Translations under genes and position numbers: made by a program
Shown: positions 35,051 to 44,388 of the stretch, in pieces
Numbering within the stretch: position 1 is the first letter of the stretch
Layout: the number at the start of each line of letters is the position of its first letter
Assembly (NCBI GenBank): GCA_038234815.1
Contig: JBBQSU010000002.1
Location: 8,892 to 72,891 of the forward strand
DNA: 64,000 nucleotides
Reading direction: 5' to 3'
From: JBBQSU01 sp038234815
GTDB taxonomy: Bacteria > Planctomycetota > Phycisphaerae > Tepidisphaerales > Tepidisphaeraceae
Notes under the pieces: generated by a model
Databases searched by the model: none
Told to the model about the DNA's origin: nothing
The model's input: only the letters and a program-made list of their open reading frames with translations

Positions 35051-36301
35051 ATGATTCCACGCCGGAAAACCAGACAGATTGTGCTTGGAGATGACGCCCA
35101 CGGAATCGTGCGCATCGGGGGCGACGCGCCGGTGTCGGTCCAGACCATGACCGCAGGGTACACGCATGATATTGATGCCTGCGTAGCAGAAATTCATAAG
35201 CTTTCGGCCGCCGGGGCCGATCTGGTGCGACTGGCGGTGCCGGAGAAGAAAGACACGCTCGCGCTGAAGGAAATTCTCCCGCAGGTGAAGGTGCCGATCG
35301 TAGCCGACGTGCATTTTCATTTTCAGCGCGCCTTGGAAGCCATCGACGCGGGTGTTCATAAAATCCGGCTCAATCCGGGGAATATCAGTGATGCGGCACA
35401 GGTGAAGGACGTTATTCAGGCTTGCAAGGCCCGCAAGCTGCCGATCCGCATCGGCGTAAACGAAGGCTCGATCGTCGAGCGCCGCGACAAGCAGAAACGC
35501 CTGAAGGAACTCGGCGGGGTGTTTTCGGACAATAAGAACGGCCACCTTCTGGCCATCATGGTGGCCAAGTTGGAAGAGTATCTGGAAATTTTTCAGGCCG
35601 AAGATTTTCATGACATTTGCATCAGCGCTAAGAGCATCGATCCGTTGCTGGTGATCGATGCCTATCAGGAGATTTCCAAGCGGTTTGATTATCCGTTGCA
35701 CCTGGGTGTCACGCACGCCGGCCCGAAAGAAACCGGCACGATCCGCAGCGTGGTACCGCTGGGCCATCTGTTGGCCTCGGGCGTGGGGGATACGATTCGA
35801 ATCAGCTACGCATCGGACCCCGTTTTTGAAGTGCAGGACGGCCTCGAGATGCTCTATTGCCTGGGGTTGCGCACGCGCGTAGGAGCGGAACTGATCGCCT
35901 GCCCCACCTGCGGGCGTATTCAGGTCGATTTGTTCAGCCTGGTGCAGGACGTTCGGAAGGCATTGGCAAGAGAAATTCGCCTGCCGATGAAGGTCGCGGT
36001 GATGGGATGCGTAGTGAACGGCCCCGGGGAATGCGAAGGTGCCGACATTGCCATTTTTGCCGGCGACCGGCGCGGGATTATTTATGTTCAAGGCGAAAAG
36101 GTCGCCAACGTGCCCGAAGAAGAGATCCTCGCTGCGCTACTGAAAGAATGCCGAGAATTTCAGGCGAAGATCGACCGCGGAGAAGCCCGGCTGGGCGAAA
36201 AGAAAGTGGACATTCTTCCCCCTGATCCGCTCGGAGCACTGGGCAGCGGGTGGGAAATGATCCCGAAGGAAAAGAGCCTGGCCCTGCCGGTCGTGAAATA
36301 A
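35051..36301 (+). CDS. ispG: 4-hydroxy-3-methylbut-2-enyl diphosphate synthase
   Basis: [4Fe-4S] enzyme of the MEP isoprenoid pathway converting MEcPP to HMBPP. It has 416 residues from ATG 35051; GTG 35045 is an alternative. N-terminal TIM barrel: RIGGDAPVSVQTMTAGYTHD, IVADVHFHFQRALEAIDAGV, KIRLNPGNI and GVNEGSIVERR. The C-terminal cluster domain has ACPTCGRIQVD and VAVMGCVVNGPGECEGADI, which give the three Cys and one Glu ligands. The usual Thr at the barrel entrance and the compact bacterial length are as expected. It sits at the end of the sulfur locus but has no functional tie to it. Confidence 0.95.
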   Translation: MIPRRKTRQIVLGDDAHGIVRIGGDAPVSVQTMTAGYTHDIDACVAEIHKLSAAGADLVRLAVPEKKDTLALKEILPQVKVPIVADVHFHFQRALEAIDAGVHKIRLNPGNISDAAQVKDVIQACKARKLPIRIGVNEGSIVERRDKQKRLKELGGVFSDNKNGHLLAIMVAKLEEYLEIFQAEDFHDICISAKSIDPLLVIDAYQEISKRFDYPLHLGVTHAGPKETGTIRSVVPLGHLLASGVGDTIRISYASDPVFEVQDGLEMLYCLGLRTRVGAELIACPTCGRIQVDLFSLVQDVRKALAREIRLPMKVAVMGCVVNGPGECEGADIAIFAGDRRGIIYVQGEKVANVPEEEILAALLKECREFQAKIDRGEARLGEKKVDILPPDPLGALGSGWEMIPKEKSLALPVVK

Positions 36302-36329
36302 CCCGACCGAGATCGCTGGCGTGCTTTTT

Positions 36330-37202
36330 ATGCTTATGACCCCGCCCTTGCTCAACCTCTTCACCTTGCATAGCCGCAGCTGGCAGGACAACCGCTACGT
36401 CTATCCGGTTCTCAGCCGGCGGAGCCGCGGGCTGTCCATCGGTGTCAACCTCAATCCCGACAAGGTCTGCAACTTCGATTGCATCTACTGTTGCGTCGAT
36501 CGACAAAACATGCCGGGAAAGGTCGAAATTGATCTGGCCGTGCTTCGAGATGAACTCGATGATCTAGTGAAGCTGGCCTCGGACGGAAGCATCTGGTCTA
36601 TCCCCCCATTCGATTCCGCCGCGACCGAGCTGCGCCGTTTCAATGATATAGCCTTTTCCGGCGACGGCGAACCGACCAGTTTCCCACAGTTTCAGGAAGC
36701 CTGTGAAATTGCGTCAGACTGCCTGCAACAGCATCGGCTGGCGGATGTAAAGATCGTCGTCATTACCAACGCGACACTGTTTCATCAGCCGCGCGTGCAG
36801 GTGGCGCTGGATTACCTCGATCGGCATAATGGCGAGCTTTGGGCCAAGCTCGACGCCGGCACGGAAGACTATTACAAGCTCGTTGAACGCACGAATATTC
36901 CGTTTCAGCGTGTCCTGGACAATCTCCTTTTGGCTGGCAAGAAACGACCGATCGTCATTCAGTCGCTGTTCATGCAAGTGAACGGCCATGGGCCGGACGA
37001 TGCCGAGATCGACCAATACATCCGCAGGTTGGAGGAACTGGCGAAGGCCGGGTGTCAGATAAAACGAGTGCAGGTTTATACAGTGGCGCGTCAGACCGCA
37101 GAGGCGTTTGTTCATCCGCTAGCGAACGGGCGCGTGGATGAAATCACTGCTCGCGTCCGCGCCATCGGCTTAAAAGCCGATGCATTTTACGGGCCGGTTT
37201 AG
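36330..37202 (+). CDS. Radical SAM protein of unknown role
   Basis: It has 290 residues from ATG 36330 (a GTG at 36321 and an ATG at 36336 are alternatives; no clear ribosome site). The [4Fe-4S] motif is CNFDCIYC at about 47-54 (C-x3-C-x2-C), within LSIGVNLNPDKVCNFDCIYC. SGDGEPTSFPQFQEA is the GGEP-like SAM-binding loop. VVITNATLFHQPRV and ELWAKLDAGTEDYYKLVERT resemble the COG0731-like radical SAM group. The substrate is unknown. It converges on the Crp/Fnr gene with the stop codons overlapping by four bases. Confidence 0.85.
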   Translation: MLMTPPLLNLFTLHSRSWQDNRYVYPVLSRRSRGLSIGVNLNPDKVCNFDCIYCCVDRQNMPGKVEIDLAVLRDELDDLVKLASDGSIWSIPPFDSAATELRRFNDIAFSGDGEPTSFPQFQEACEIASDCLQQHRLADVKIVVITNATLFHQPRVQVALDYLDRHNGELWAKLDAGTEDYYKLVERTNIPFQRVLDNLLLAGKKRPIVIQSLFMQVNGHGPDDAEIDQYIRRLEELAKAGCQIKRVQVYTVARQTAEAFVHPLANGRVDEITARVRAIGLKADAFYGPV

Positions 37203-37885
37203 TCCTGCCACAATCCGTCGGCGATGGACTTGAGCGACGCGGGGTCGCGCACCCGCAGGTTTTGTCCGTCGGATTGGATTACCCCGGCCTCGTCCAGTCG
37301 CCGCAGGGTGCGCGAAAGCGTTTCGCTGGTCAGGTTCAAATGACTGGCGATGTGCTTCTTCAGCGAAGGCAGTTGCACCTCGGCGGCTCCATTTTCGGCG
37401 GTCAAGGTGTTAATCAGGCGAGCGGTGCGCGCCAGTGCATCGCGGAGGGTAATGTCTTCCAATAGCCCAACCAGACTGCGGACCCACAAGCACATTCCTG
37501 CCATAATCTCCAAACATAATTGGTGATTGGTTTTTAGGGCGCGCATGAAGGGTTCGGTGGGCAACAGTAGGCAACGGCTATCGGCGATGGCTTGGGCATT
37601 GGCGGGGCAGTTGAAGCCTCCGATGGCTGCCACCTCGGCGAAGGTTTGGCCGGGACTGACCAAGTGCAGCACATGTTCCTTCCCACTCGGCGACAGCTTA
37701 TAGATGCGTACCAGCCCTTCTGCCACGATATAAACCCCCGGGCATGGATCCCCCTGTCGAAACACGCTCTGACCCGCCTGCACTTTCTCCCATTTCGCCA
37801 TCCCTTCGAGCGTGGCCAGATGCGGCCCTTTCACACCCCCAAATAGGGGGCAATGACTTAACACATCGTTGATGCCGTTTTGCAT
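37199..37885 (-). CDS. Crp/Fnr-family regulator, FNR-type DNA specificity without Fe-S cysteines
   Basis: It has 228 residues. The N-terminal cyclic-nucleotide-like sensor domain covers about 15-125 (CPLFGGVKGPHLATLEGMAK, VFRQGDPCPGVYIVAEGLVR, FAEVAAIGGFNCPANAQA). A dimer helix follows, then a winged HTH at about 150-215. The recognition helix TSETLSRTLRRL carries E188, S191 and R192, the E-xx-SR set that in FNR reads TTGAT. The N-terminal four-cysteine cluster of FNR is missing, so it resembles DNR/HcpR-like nitrosative-stress sensors. It is divergent from hcp, with a matching operator at 37911-37924, and probably controls hcp and itself. Confidence 0.93.
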   Translation of the reverse strand: MQNGINDVLSHCPLFGGVKGPHLATLEGMAKWEKVQAGQSVFRQGDPCPGVYIVAEGLVRIYKLSPSGKEHVLHLVSPGQTFAEVAAIGGFNCPANAQAIADSRCLLLPTEPFMRALKTNHQLCLEIMAGMCLWVRSLVGLLEDITLRDALARTARLINTLTAENGAAEVQLPSLKKHIASHLNLTSETLSRTLRRLDEAGVIQSDGQNLRVRDPASLKSIADGLWQD

Positions 37886-37910
37886 AATTTGCCAACAAAA
37901 ACACCCCGGC

Positions 37911-37924
37911 TTGATCTATATCAA
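37911..37924. promoter_or_regulatory. FNR/DNR-type operator upstream of hcp
   Basis: TTGAT-CTAT-ATCAA is a perfect FNR-type palindrome between the divergent regulator and hcp. Its centre is about 41.5 bases before a start point near 37959 if AATAAT (37947-37952) is the -10 box, which is the classical activating (class II) position for hcp. Confidence 0.85.
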
Positions 37925-38005
37925 GGCAATCGGTCGTCGCGGGAAGAATAATCCCCACCGTGTTGTTTACCACTTGTTTCGTTTCTACCCATACAGGAGC
38001 TTTGG

Positions 38006-39292
38006 ATGTTCTGCAATCAATGTGAGCAGTCTCGACCCGGCGGATGTGCCGTCACGGCCGGCGTTTGTGGCAAAGACCCCGACGTACAATCGCTACAGGA
38101 AACCATTCTTTACGGCCTGAAAGGCATGGCCGCCTACGCCAATCACGCCCGCAGGCTGGGCAAATCAGATGAAGGCGTCAGCGCATTTATCGAAGAAGCG
38201 CTTTTCGCCACCATGACCAACGTCAATTTCGATATTCCCTCGTTACTCGAAATCGCGATGGAACTTGGCAAGCAGAATCTGAAGGTGATGGAGATGCTCG
38301 ATGCCGGGCATATCGAAGCTTTCGGCAATCCATCGCCGGCGCAGGTGAAAGAAGGCACACAGGCCGGTCCGGGAATTCTCATCACCGGACACGACATGGT
38401 TGATCTCGCGGATTTGCTCAAGGCCTGTGAAGGTACGCCCGTCAAGGTGTATACGCATGGCGAAATGCTGCCGGCCCATATGTATCCCAATTTGCGGAAT
38501 CATCCGAATCTGGCCGGGCATTTCGGAAGTGCCTGGCAAGAGCAACGTAGCGAGTTCGCGGCGTTCGCCGGGCCGGTGGTGGCGACGACCAACTGTATCG
38601 TCATTCCACGAGCCACTTACGCCGACCGCATCTTCACCACGCGCTACACCGCAGTCCCGGGCGGTACGCGCATTGAAGGCACCGATTTTTCGCCAGTGGT
38701 CGCCAAGGCGTTGGCGTGCCCGCCTTTGGTTGAGAACGTCGTCAAGACGACGACGGTCGGCTTCCATCGCACGGTGCTGCTGGAGGCCGCGGGGACGATC
38801 GTCGACGCTGTCAAGGCCGGCAAGATCAGCCGGTTCTTTCTCATCGGCGGGTGTGACGGCGCGGAAAAAGGTCGAAACTATTTCGCCGAGTACGCCGCAG
38901 CCACGCCGGACGATTCGTTCATCCTCACGCTCGGCTGTGGAAAATACCGCATCCGTGACCACGAATACGGCACGCATCTGGGCTTGCCGCGACTGTTGGA
39001 CATGGGCCAGTGCAACGACGCCTACGGCGCGATCGTGGTCGCCGGCGCGTTGGCCAAGGCGTTTAACTGCACGGTCAACGACCTGCCGCTCACGCTGGTC
39101 ATTAGTTGGTTCGAGCAAAAGGCAGTCGCAGTGCTGCTAACGCTCCTGAGCCTGGGCGTGAAGGGAATCAGTATTGGCCCGCGTCCCCCGGAATTTGTCA
39201 CGCCGAACGTCTTCAGGATTTTGCAGGAGAAGTTTGACCTGCGCCTGACCGGCTTGGATGCCAAGGCCGACCTGGAAGCGGCGATGAATTAA
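38006..39292 (+). CDS. hcp: Hybrid-cluster protein (hydroxylamine/nitric-oxide reductase), short form
   Basis: Hcp carries a 4Fe-4S and a hybrid 4Fe-2S-2O cluster and protects against nitrosative stress. It has 428 residues against about 550 in class I/II. The N-terminal cluster motif is MFCNQCEQ with C3, C6, C14 and C21. Helical domain 1 (about 25-90) is short, with the segment missing in class III-like Hcp proteins. The hybrid-cluster ligands lie in ITGHDMVDLADLL, VYTHGEMLPAH, ATTNCIVIPR, FLIGGCDGAEKGRNYFAEYA, TLGCGKYRI and LPLTLVISWFEQKAVA. It is under the operator at 37911. No hcr reductase gene follows. Confidence 0.94.
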   Translation: MFCNQCEQSRPGGCAVTAGVCGKDPDVQSLQETILYGLKGMAAYANHARRLGKSDEGVSAFIEEALFATMTNVNFDIPSLLEIAMELGKQNLKVMEMLDAGHIEAFGNPSPAQVKEGTQAGPGILITGHDMVDLADLLKACEGTPVKVYTHGEMLPAHMYPNLRNHPNLAGHFGSAWQEQRSEFAAFAGPVVATTNCIVIPRATYADRIFTTRYTAVPGGTRIEGTDFSPVVAKALACPPLVENVVKTTTVGFHRTVLLEAAGTIVDAVKAGKISRFFLIGGCDGAEKGRNYFAEYAAATPDDSFILTLGCGKYRIRDHEYGTHLGLPRLLDMGQCNDAYGAIVVAGALAKAFNCTVNDLPLTLVISWFEQKAVAVLLTLLSLGVKGISIGPRPPEFVTPNVFRILQEKFDLRLTGLDAKADLEAAMN

Positions 39293-39361
39293 CCCAAAGA
39301 TCTGAACGGTCTAAATGCCTAAATAAACGGGCCGGCTTTTCCTAACGGGATCGCTGGTCCG

Positions 39362-40168
39362 TCATTTTTTGCTGGCGGTATTGACCCACTGGAGAAAGCG
39401 ATCGATGGCTTCGGCCACTGCCTGCGGATTTTCCATCGGGGACAGGTGCCCCGCAGCGGGGATCAGGGCAAGCTCGGCATCGGGCACGGCCGACTGGAGG
39501 CTTTGGCCAACCGCCGGCGGGGTGAGCAGATCATGCTGGCCGAATACCAGCAACGTCGGCCGATGAAATTCAGACAACGTCGCATGAAAATCATCGCGGT
39601 CACGCATAGCCAGCAGGGCGTGTTCGATGGTTTCAGGCGGACACGATTCCATGATGTCCCGTAACTCGGCCTTGATCTCCGGTCGATCGGTCGCCGTTTC
39701 CGGTGCCAGCATTTTGGGGAGCATCGCTGTCGCGACGGCTTTGGAACCGAGCGATCGCACGGTCTGGATCATCTTATCGCGCCCGGCTTTGGCTTCAGGT
39801 GAATCCGCATCGGCCTTGGTGTCCATGAGTATCAGGCCCTTCAACAAAGCGGGATATTTTCCGGCAAATGCCTGCGCGACATATCCACCCATCGATAGCC
39901 CGCCTAAGACGCACGGCGCCAGCCCCAGTGCATTGATGAGAGCAAAGGCATCATCGGCCAGTGTATTGATCGAAAACGCCCCCGACGGCCCGCTTCGGCC
40001 AAACCCACGCAAATCCGGACAAATCACCCGCCACTTTGAGCTTAAATCTCCACTGACGGCTTGAAATATACGATTGTCCAGCGGAAACCCGTGTAAGAGC
40101 ACCACCGCCGGCCCGGCACCTTCATCAGAATAGGCCGTTTCAATTCCGCTGATTTGGATCGATTTCAT
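39362..40168 (-). CDS. Alpha/beta hydrolase
   Basis: It has 268 residues from ATG 40168, with GGAGA seven bases before it. Oxyanion/HG motif LLHGFPLDNRIF at about 25-36, CPDLRGFGRSG, nucleophile elbow GGLSMGGYVAQA with Ser in GLSMG, acid in FGQHDLLTP and catalytic His in AAGHLSPMENP. It is similar to pimeloyl-ester or 3-oxoadipate-enol-lactone hydrolases, but that is below what eye inspection can decide; no biotin or aromatic-degradation genes are near. Confidence 0.9.
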   Translation of the reverse strand: MKSIQISGIETAYSDEGAGPAVVLLHGFPLDNRIFQAVSGDLSSKWRVICPDLRGFGRSGPSGAFSINTLADDAFALINALGLAPCVLGGLSMGGYVAQAFAGKYPALLKGLILMDTKADADSPEAKAGRDKMIQTVRSLGSKAVATAMLPKMLAPETATDRPEIKAELRDIMESCPPETIEHALLAMRDRDDFHATLSEFHRPTLLVFGQHDLLTPPAVGQSLQSAVPDAELALIPAAGHLSPMENPQAVAEAIDRFLQWVNTASKK

Positions 40169-40473
40169 GTTTGTCTCCATTGGAAGCCGCATATTTGATC
40201 GATCCGCCGGCCGAGATCAATCCTCGGGAATAGTATCCATCCTCCAATTGTGCCGTCGATTCGATGATCAGGTCTTCGGGCTGCGATGTCGAATTCATCT
40301 GGCACCATGCATGAAGCCCAACGACGGGGCGATCGTTTTAGCCAACCCGCGGATTCTCTTCCTGAGCGCACCCACCACGAGCGAGGGATTGCAGGTCCAA
40401 ACTGGCAGACAATATGGGGCAAATGGCGGTACCAGTTTGACAACCGATCCAAGCTGTCCGACAGTGATGGCCT

Positions 40474-42015
40474 ATGGCATCGCTTCCAATGGTGGCAATC
40501 GTCGGTCGGCCCAACGTGGGAAAAAGCAGCCTGCTTAATGCACTGGTGGGCAAGCTCATCAGCATCGTGCAGGACATGCCGGGGGTGACGCGCGATCGGA
40601 TTTCGATGCCGCTGCTGCTCCGCGACAAATATGTGGAGCTGGTGGACACCGGGGGGTACGGATTTGTCGATCCCGATCAGTTGACCGAACACATCAAGCA
40701 CCAGATCGAACTGGCGATGAACCGCGCGGATTTGGTGTTGTTTGTCGTTGATTGCCAGACGGGGTTGACCAGTGCCGATCAGGAAATCGCGGCGCTGCTG
40801 CGCCGCAACGACATTAAGACGGTGCTCATCGCGAACAAGGCCGACGGGCCGACCGCCGACGCAGTCTTGGGCGAGTTTGCCCGGCTGGGGCTGGGCACGC
40901 CGGTGGGGGTGTCGGCAATGAACGCCCGAAACATCGAATCGCTTTTTGACGCCATCGCGGAGAATGTCGATTTAAGCCAGGCGCCAACCGAGCTACCCGC
41001 CCCGCAGATGATGCTGGCGATCGTGGGGAAGCGTAACGCGGGCAAGAGCACCCTGGTCAACAGCGTGGCCGAACTGTACGAAGGCCACGGAGACCGCGTG
41101 ATCGTCTCGGAAGTGCCCGGGACTACTCGCGACAGCATCGACGTGCGCTTTGAGAAGGAAGGCAAGACGCTGGTGGTGATTGACACTGCCGGCGTGCGCA
41201 AGAAGCGCATGATGGTGAGTAACGATATTGAGTATTACTCATTTCATCGGGCCGAGCGGTCCATTCGCAGGGCCGACGTAGTGCTGATGCTGATCGACGC
41301 GGTGGAGGCCATCAGCGAGCCGGACAAGAAGCTGGCGGGGTACATCGTCGAGCAATTCAAGCCGGTCATCATCGTCATCAACAAATGGGACCTGGCGATG
41401 ATCGAACTGAAGCAGCAGGCGCAGGAGGCGGGGGAGGAATATGACGATGCCGCCATTAAGGAAAAGTTTCGCATTTATCTCGAAGCCGAGCTTCGGCAAC
41501 TGGATTACGCCCCCCTGGCGTTCATCACGGCCAAAGACGGCCGCAACGTGCAGCAGGTCATTGATCTGGCGCAGCACCTGTTCAAGCAGGCGCAGACGCG
41601 CTTGACAACGGGCCAGCTTAATCGAACTGTGAAACAGATTCTGGAGGAACGCAGGCCTACCACGCCCCTTGGCAAACGGGCGCGAATTTATTACGCGACG
41701 CAGACGGACATTCAGCCGCCGACGATCGTGCTGTTTGTGAACAATCCGGAATTTCTCGACACCGCCTATCAACGATTTATGGTCAATCGTTTCCGCGAAC
41801 TGTTGCCCTACGCCGAGGTGCCAATCAAGCTGCTGCTGCGCGGAAAGCCGAAATCCACCCCCGCCCAGCAGGAAGAAATCCCCGATGACGACACGGTGGG
41901 AAGGAAAGTTCCTCCCAAGCCGCGTGCTAAGCCGGCCCCCCGGCGGGCACCGCAGGCGAAGCCGCACCCCAAGCCGAAGGTCCGCGGGCCGAAACGGGGT
42001 ATGCGGCCGCGCTGA
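40474..42015 (+). CDS. der: Ribosome-assembly GTPase Der (EngA)
   Basis: Essential double GTPase for 50S maturation. It has 513 residues. The first G-domain G1 GRPNVGKS is at about 11-18, with DTGGYGF and NKADG (G4). The second G1 GKRNAGKS is at about 185-192 (Lys-Arg-Asn where Pro is usual), with DTAGVRKK and NKWD. The KH-like C-terminal domain (about 375-470) has GKRARIYYATQ and VLFVNNPEFLDTAYQRFMVN. A basic Pro/Lys tail of about 45 residues ends the protein. A weak TTGACA lies at 40436. Confidence 0.96.
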   Translation: MASLPMVAIVGRPNVGKSSLLNALVGKLISIVQDMPGVTRDRISMPLLLRDKYVELVDTGGYGFVDPDQLTEHIKHQIELAMNRADLVLFVVDCQTGLTSADQEIAALLRRNDIKTVLIANKADGPTADAVLGEFARLGLGTPVGVSAMNARNIESLFDAIAENVDLSQAPTELPAPQMMLAIVGKRNAGKSTLVNSVAELYEGHGDRVIVSEVPGTTRDSIDVRFEKEGKTLVVIDTAGVRKKRMMVSNDIEYYSFHRAERSIRRADVVLMLIDAVEAISEPDKKLAGYIVEQFKPVIIVINKWDLAMIELKQQAQEAGEEYDDAAIKEKFRIYLEAELRQLDYAPLAFITAKDGRNVQQVIDLAQHLFKQAQTRLTTGQLNRTVKQILEERRPTTPLGKRARIYYATQTDIQPPTIVLFVNNPEFLDTAYQRFMVNRFRELLPYAEVPIKLLLRGKPKSTPAQQEEIPDDDTVGRKVPPKPRAKPAPRRAPQAKPHPKPKVRGPKRGMRPR

Positions 42016-42074
42016 CCGCGCGGCGCTTCACCCGATCAAGGCGCTGGCTGACGGCGGCTGCTGGGCTGTGCAGG

Positions 42075-42914
42075 TCAAACGCCCACCAGTGGGACTTTGT
42101 ATTGCTTGCACACTTTCTTCAACGCGTCGGCAGCTACTTTGAATAAATCGGCGCCGGTTTCGCCGTGCGAATGCCCCGCGAACTTCAGGTGCGGTTCGAG
42201 GCTGACCCAGCCGCGATACCCGCTCTGGTACGCATCGGCCAGAATCTCACCGATGTGCCCGTCGCCTTCACCGGCAGGTGCCACTTTTTTGTCGGCCTTG
42301 ATGGCATCTTTGATATGAATGTGCGCCGTGTAGGGCTTGAGCCTCGGCCAGTTTTTCAGCGGGTCTTCACCCGACTGGACGAAATTGGCGAAGTCGAACG
42401 CGGTGCGCAGTTTCGGAGAGTCGATCGACTTCATCAGATCTTCGCACCCCTTGACGAATTCACCGTAAATGCCGCGTTCGTTTTCGTGGACGAGGATCAC
42501 GTTGGTGGACTTGATGTACTCAACCTTCTTGTGAAATCGTTCAATGACTTCCGCGCGGTGTGGTTCAATATCGCCCTTGCCCTCGCCACCGGCGGGGTAG
42601 TAGCTGAAAACGCGAATGAAGGGTGCGTTGAAAAAAACCGCCAGATCGACCGCGATTTTGAACCGGTCAAAATGCTCCTCCCAGGGCTTGTCGATGGCGA
42701 CCTTGCCAATCGGTGACCCGATGCAGGCCACGCCCATGCCATTGGCCGCAAGCTTGGTTTTCACTTCGTTGCGGAGGGCTGGATCGAAATCCAGCACGTT
42801 TTTCCCGCTCACACCTCTCAGTTCGAAGTCGGTGACAGTGTTGGCTTTACAGACGCTGATCTGTTCGTCGATGTTGGGGGAGATTTCATCAGCAAACGCG
42901 GCGATCTTCAGCAT
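42075..42914 (-). CDS. Sugar-phosphate isomerase/epimerase-like TIM-barrel protein
   Basis: AP-endonuclease-2 superfamily, 279 residues from ATG 42914. Starts MLKIAAFADEISPNIDEQIS; VTDFELRGVSGKNVLDFD, FIRVFSYYPAGG, VILVHENERGIYGEFVKGCE (metal Glu), LRTAFDFANFVQSG (Asp), YTAHIHIKDAI (His) and GWVSLEPHLKFAGHS (Glu) make up the usual metal site. Similar planctomycete enzymes act on sugars such as xylose- or inositol-type substrates; the true substrate is unknown. Confidence 0.88.
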   Translation of the reverse strand: MLKIAAFADEISPNIDEQISVCKANTVTDFELRGVSGKNVLDFDPALRNEVKTKLAANGMGVACIGSPIGKVAIDKPWEEHFDRFKIAVDLAVFFNAPFIRVFSYYPAGGEGKGDIEPHRAEVIERFHKKVEYIKSTNVILVHENERGIYGEFVKGCEDLMKSIDSPKLRTAFDFANFVQSGEDPLKNWPRLKPYTAHIHIKDAIKADKKVAPAGEGDGHIGEILADAYQSGYRGWVSLEPHLKFAGHSHGETGADLFKVAADALKKVCKQYKVPLVGV

Positions 42915-43111
42915 GGTGGTAATCCTTGTTTGGGGCCTAGATTGTCGAGCCTGCCCCGGCATTCAGCAGCCGATCCAAAGCGGCGACACTCGCGGCTTGT
43001 GGGGCTGATCGACAGGGGAGATAGTAGAGAATTGCGGGCAGGGCTTGTCAAGACCGGTCAGATGGGTATACTGCCCCATTCCACTGTAGGAAGCGTTTTG
43101 GAGAGATAATA

Positions 43112-43438
43112 ATGGCAGTGAAGCTGCGTTTGAAGCGATTGGGCCGAAGCCACCATGCATTTTACCGTTTGAATGCGATCGACTCGCGTTCGCCACGGGA
43201 CGGTCGGGTGATCGAGGAACTAGGCACTTATGATCCGATGCTGAAGGACAAGGCCAAGCGCTTTGTCGCCAAGCTTGATCGGTGCAAGCACTGGTTGGAT
43301 ACCGGCGCGGTTCCGAGCGAAACCGTGTCGAGCCTGCTCAAGCGGGCCGGCTTGGAGCACAAGAGCCTGCGTCTGCCCCGACCGGGCAAGCCAAAGCCGG
43401 TGGTTGCCGATCCTAAGGCCGCAGCGGTTAAGGCTTAA
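43112..43438 (+). CDS. rpsP: Ribosomal protein bS16
   Basis: Small-subunit assembly protein, 108 residues. [20 protein letters not shown], then [20 protein letters not shown] are diagnostic; the [20 protein letters not shown] segment closes the fold. A Lys/Pro tail follows. It starts the rpsP-trmD-rplS group, with no rimM between. Confidence 0.96.
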   Translation: MAVKLRLKRLGRSHHAFYRLNAIDSRSPRDGRVIEELGTYDPMLKDKAKRFVAKLDRCKHWLDTGAVPSETVSSLLKRAGLEHKSLRLPRPGKPKPVVADPKAAAVKA

Positions 43439-43538
43439 TTCGGGCTGGCGTGGACTGCCTGGCCGGCTGACTGCCACTGGGCGGTTGGCGCGCATGGGCA
43501 TTTGATTGTTCGACGGATCAACTCAGCCCGCGAGAGCT

Positions 43539-44258
43539 ATGCGACCGTGCCTCCGAATTGACGTGGTGACGCTCTTCCCGGAGATGTTCACGCCGGCGCT
43601 CGAGACGAGTATTCCGAAGCGGGCTGCGGCCAAAGGGCTGGTTGAATACCGGCTGACGAACCTTCGGGATTTTGCCACCGACGCCCACAGATCGGTGGAC
43701 GATAAATCGTTCGGCGGCGGACCGGGCATGGTGATGATGGCTCCCGTAGTGGTCGATGCCGTCGAAGCGATTGAGAAACAGGACGCCCGGCCGTGCGTGA
43801 GAATCCTGCTGTCGCCGCAGGGACGGGTGTTCGATCAAAAAATGGCCGAGGAACTGGCCACCAAGGATCGCCTGCTCCTGATTGCCGGGCGATACGAGGG
43901 ATTCGACGAGCGGATCATCGATACGCTTGCCCCGCTGGAAGTGAGCATCGGCGATTATGTCTTGAGCGGCGGCGAACTGGCAGCGATGGTGATGATCGAC
44001 GCGATCGTCCGGCTGTTGCCCGGCGTGCTGGGTGCCGAAGACGGTGCCGCCGACGAAACCTTCGCCGACGGGCTGATAGAACACCCGCAGTACACCCGTC
44101 CGCGGGAGTTTCGCGGGCTAAGTGTGCCGGAAGTGCTGCTCAGCGGCGACCATAAAAAGATCGCCCTCTGGCGGCTTGAACAGCGAAAGTTGCGCACGCA
44201 AAGTCGGCGGCCCGATTTGTGGCAGGCGCATTTGGAGAAACGGGCCGGCGAACAATGA
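43539..44258 (+). CDS. trmD: tRNA (guanine-37-N1) methyltransferase
   Basis: Makes m1G37 in tRNA to prevent +1 frameshifts. It has 239 residues from ATG 43539. Motifs: [54 protein letters not shown] (trefoil-knot SAM site), [20 protein letters not shown] and [16 protein letters not shown]. The frame opens earlier from a TTG at 43506 without family similarity. It stands between rpsP and rplS, where rimM would be expected before it but is absent. Confidence 0.96.
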   Translation: MRPCLRIDVVTLFPEMFTPALETSIPKRAAAKGLVEYRLTNLRDFATDAHRSVDDKSFGGGPGMVMMAPVVVDAVEAIEKQDARPCVRILLSPQGRVFDQKMAEELATKDRLLLIAGRYEGFDERIIDTLAPLEVSIGDYVLSGGELAAMVMIDAIVRLLPGVLGAEDGAADETFADGLIEHPQYTRPREFRGLSVPEVLLSGDHKKIALWRLEQRKLRTQSRRPDLWQAHLEKRAGEQ

Positions 44259-44388
44259 CGCAATTAACGGGCTGAATTTGCTTCAGCCGCAGAATGGTGA
44301 AACAAACGCCAACGACTGATTGGAAAACTTGATTCCTCCTGCCTGGGTTGTCAAACCGGTGAGGGGGAGAGCAGAACCGGAGACAACC

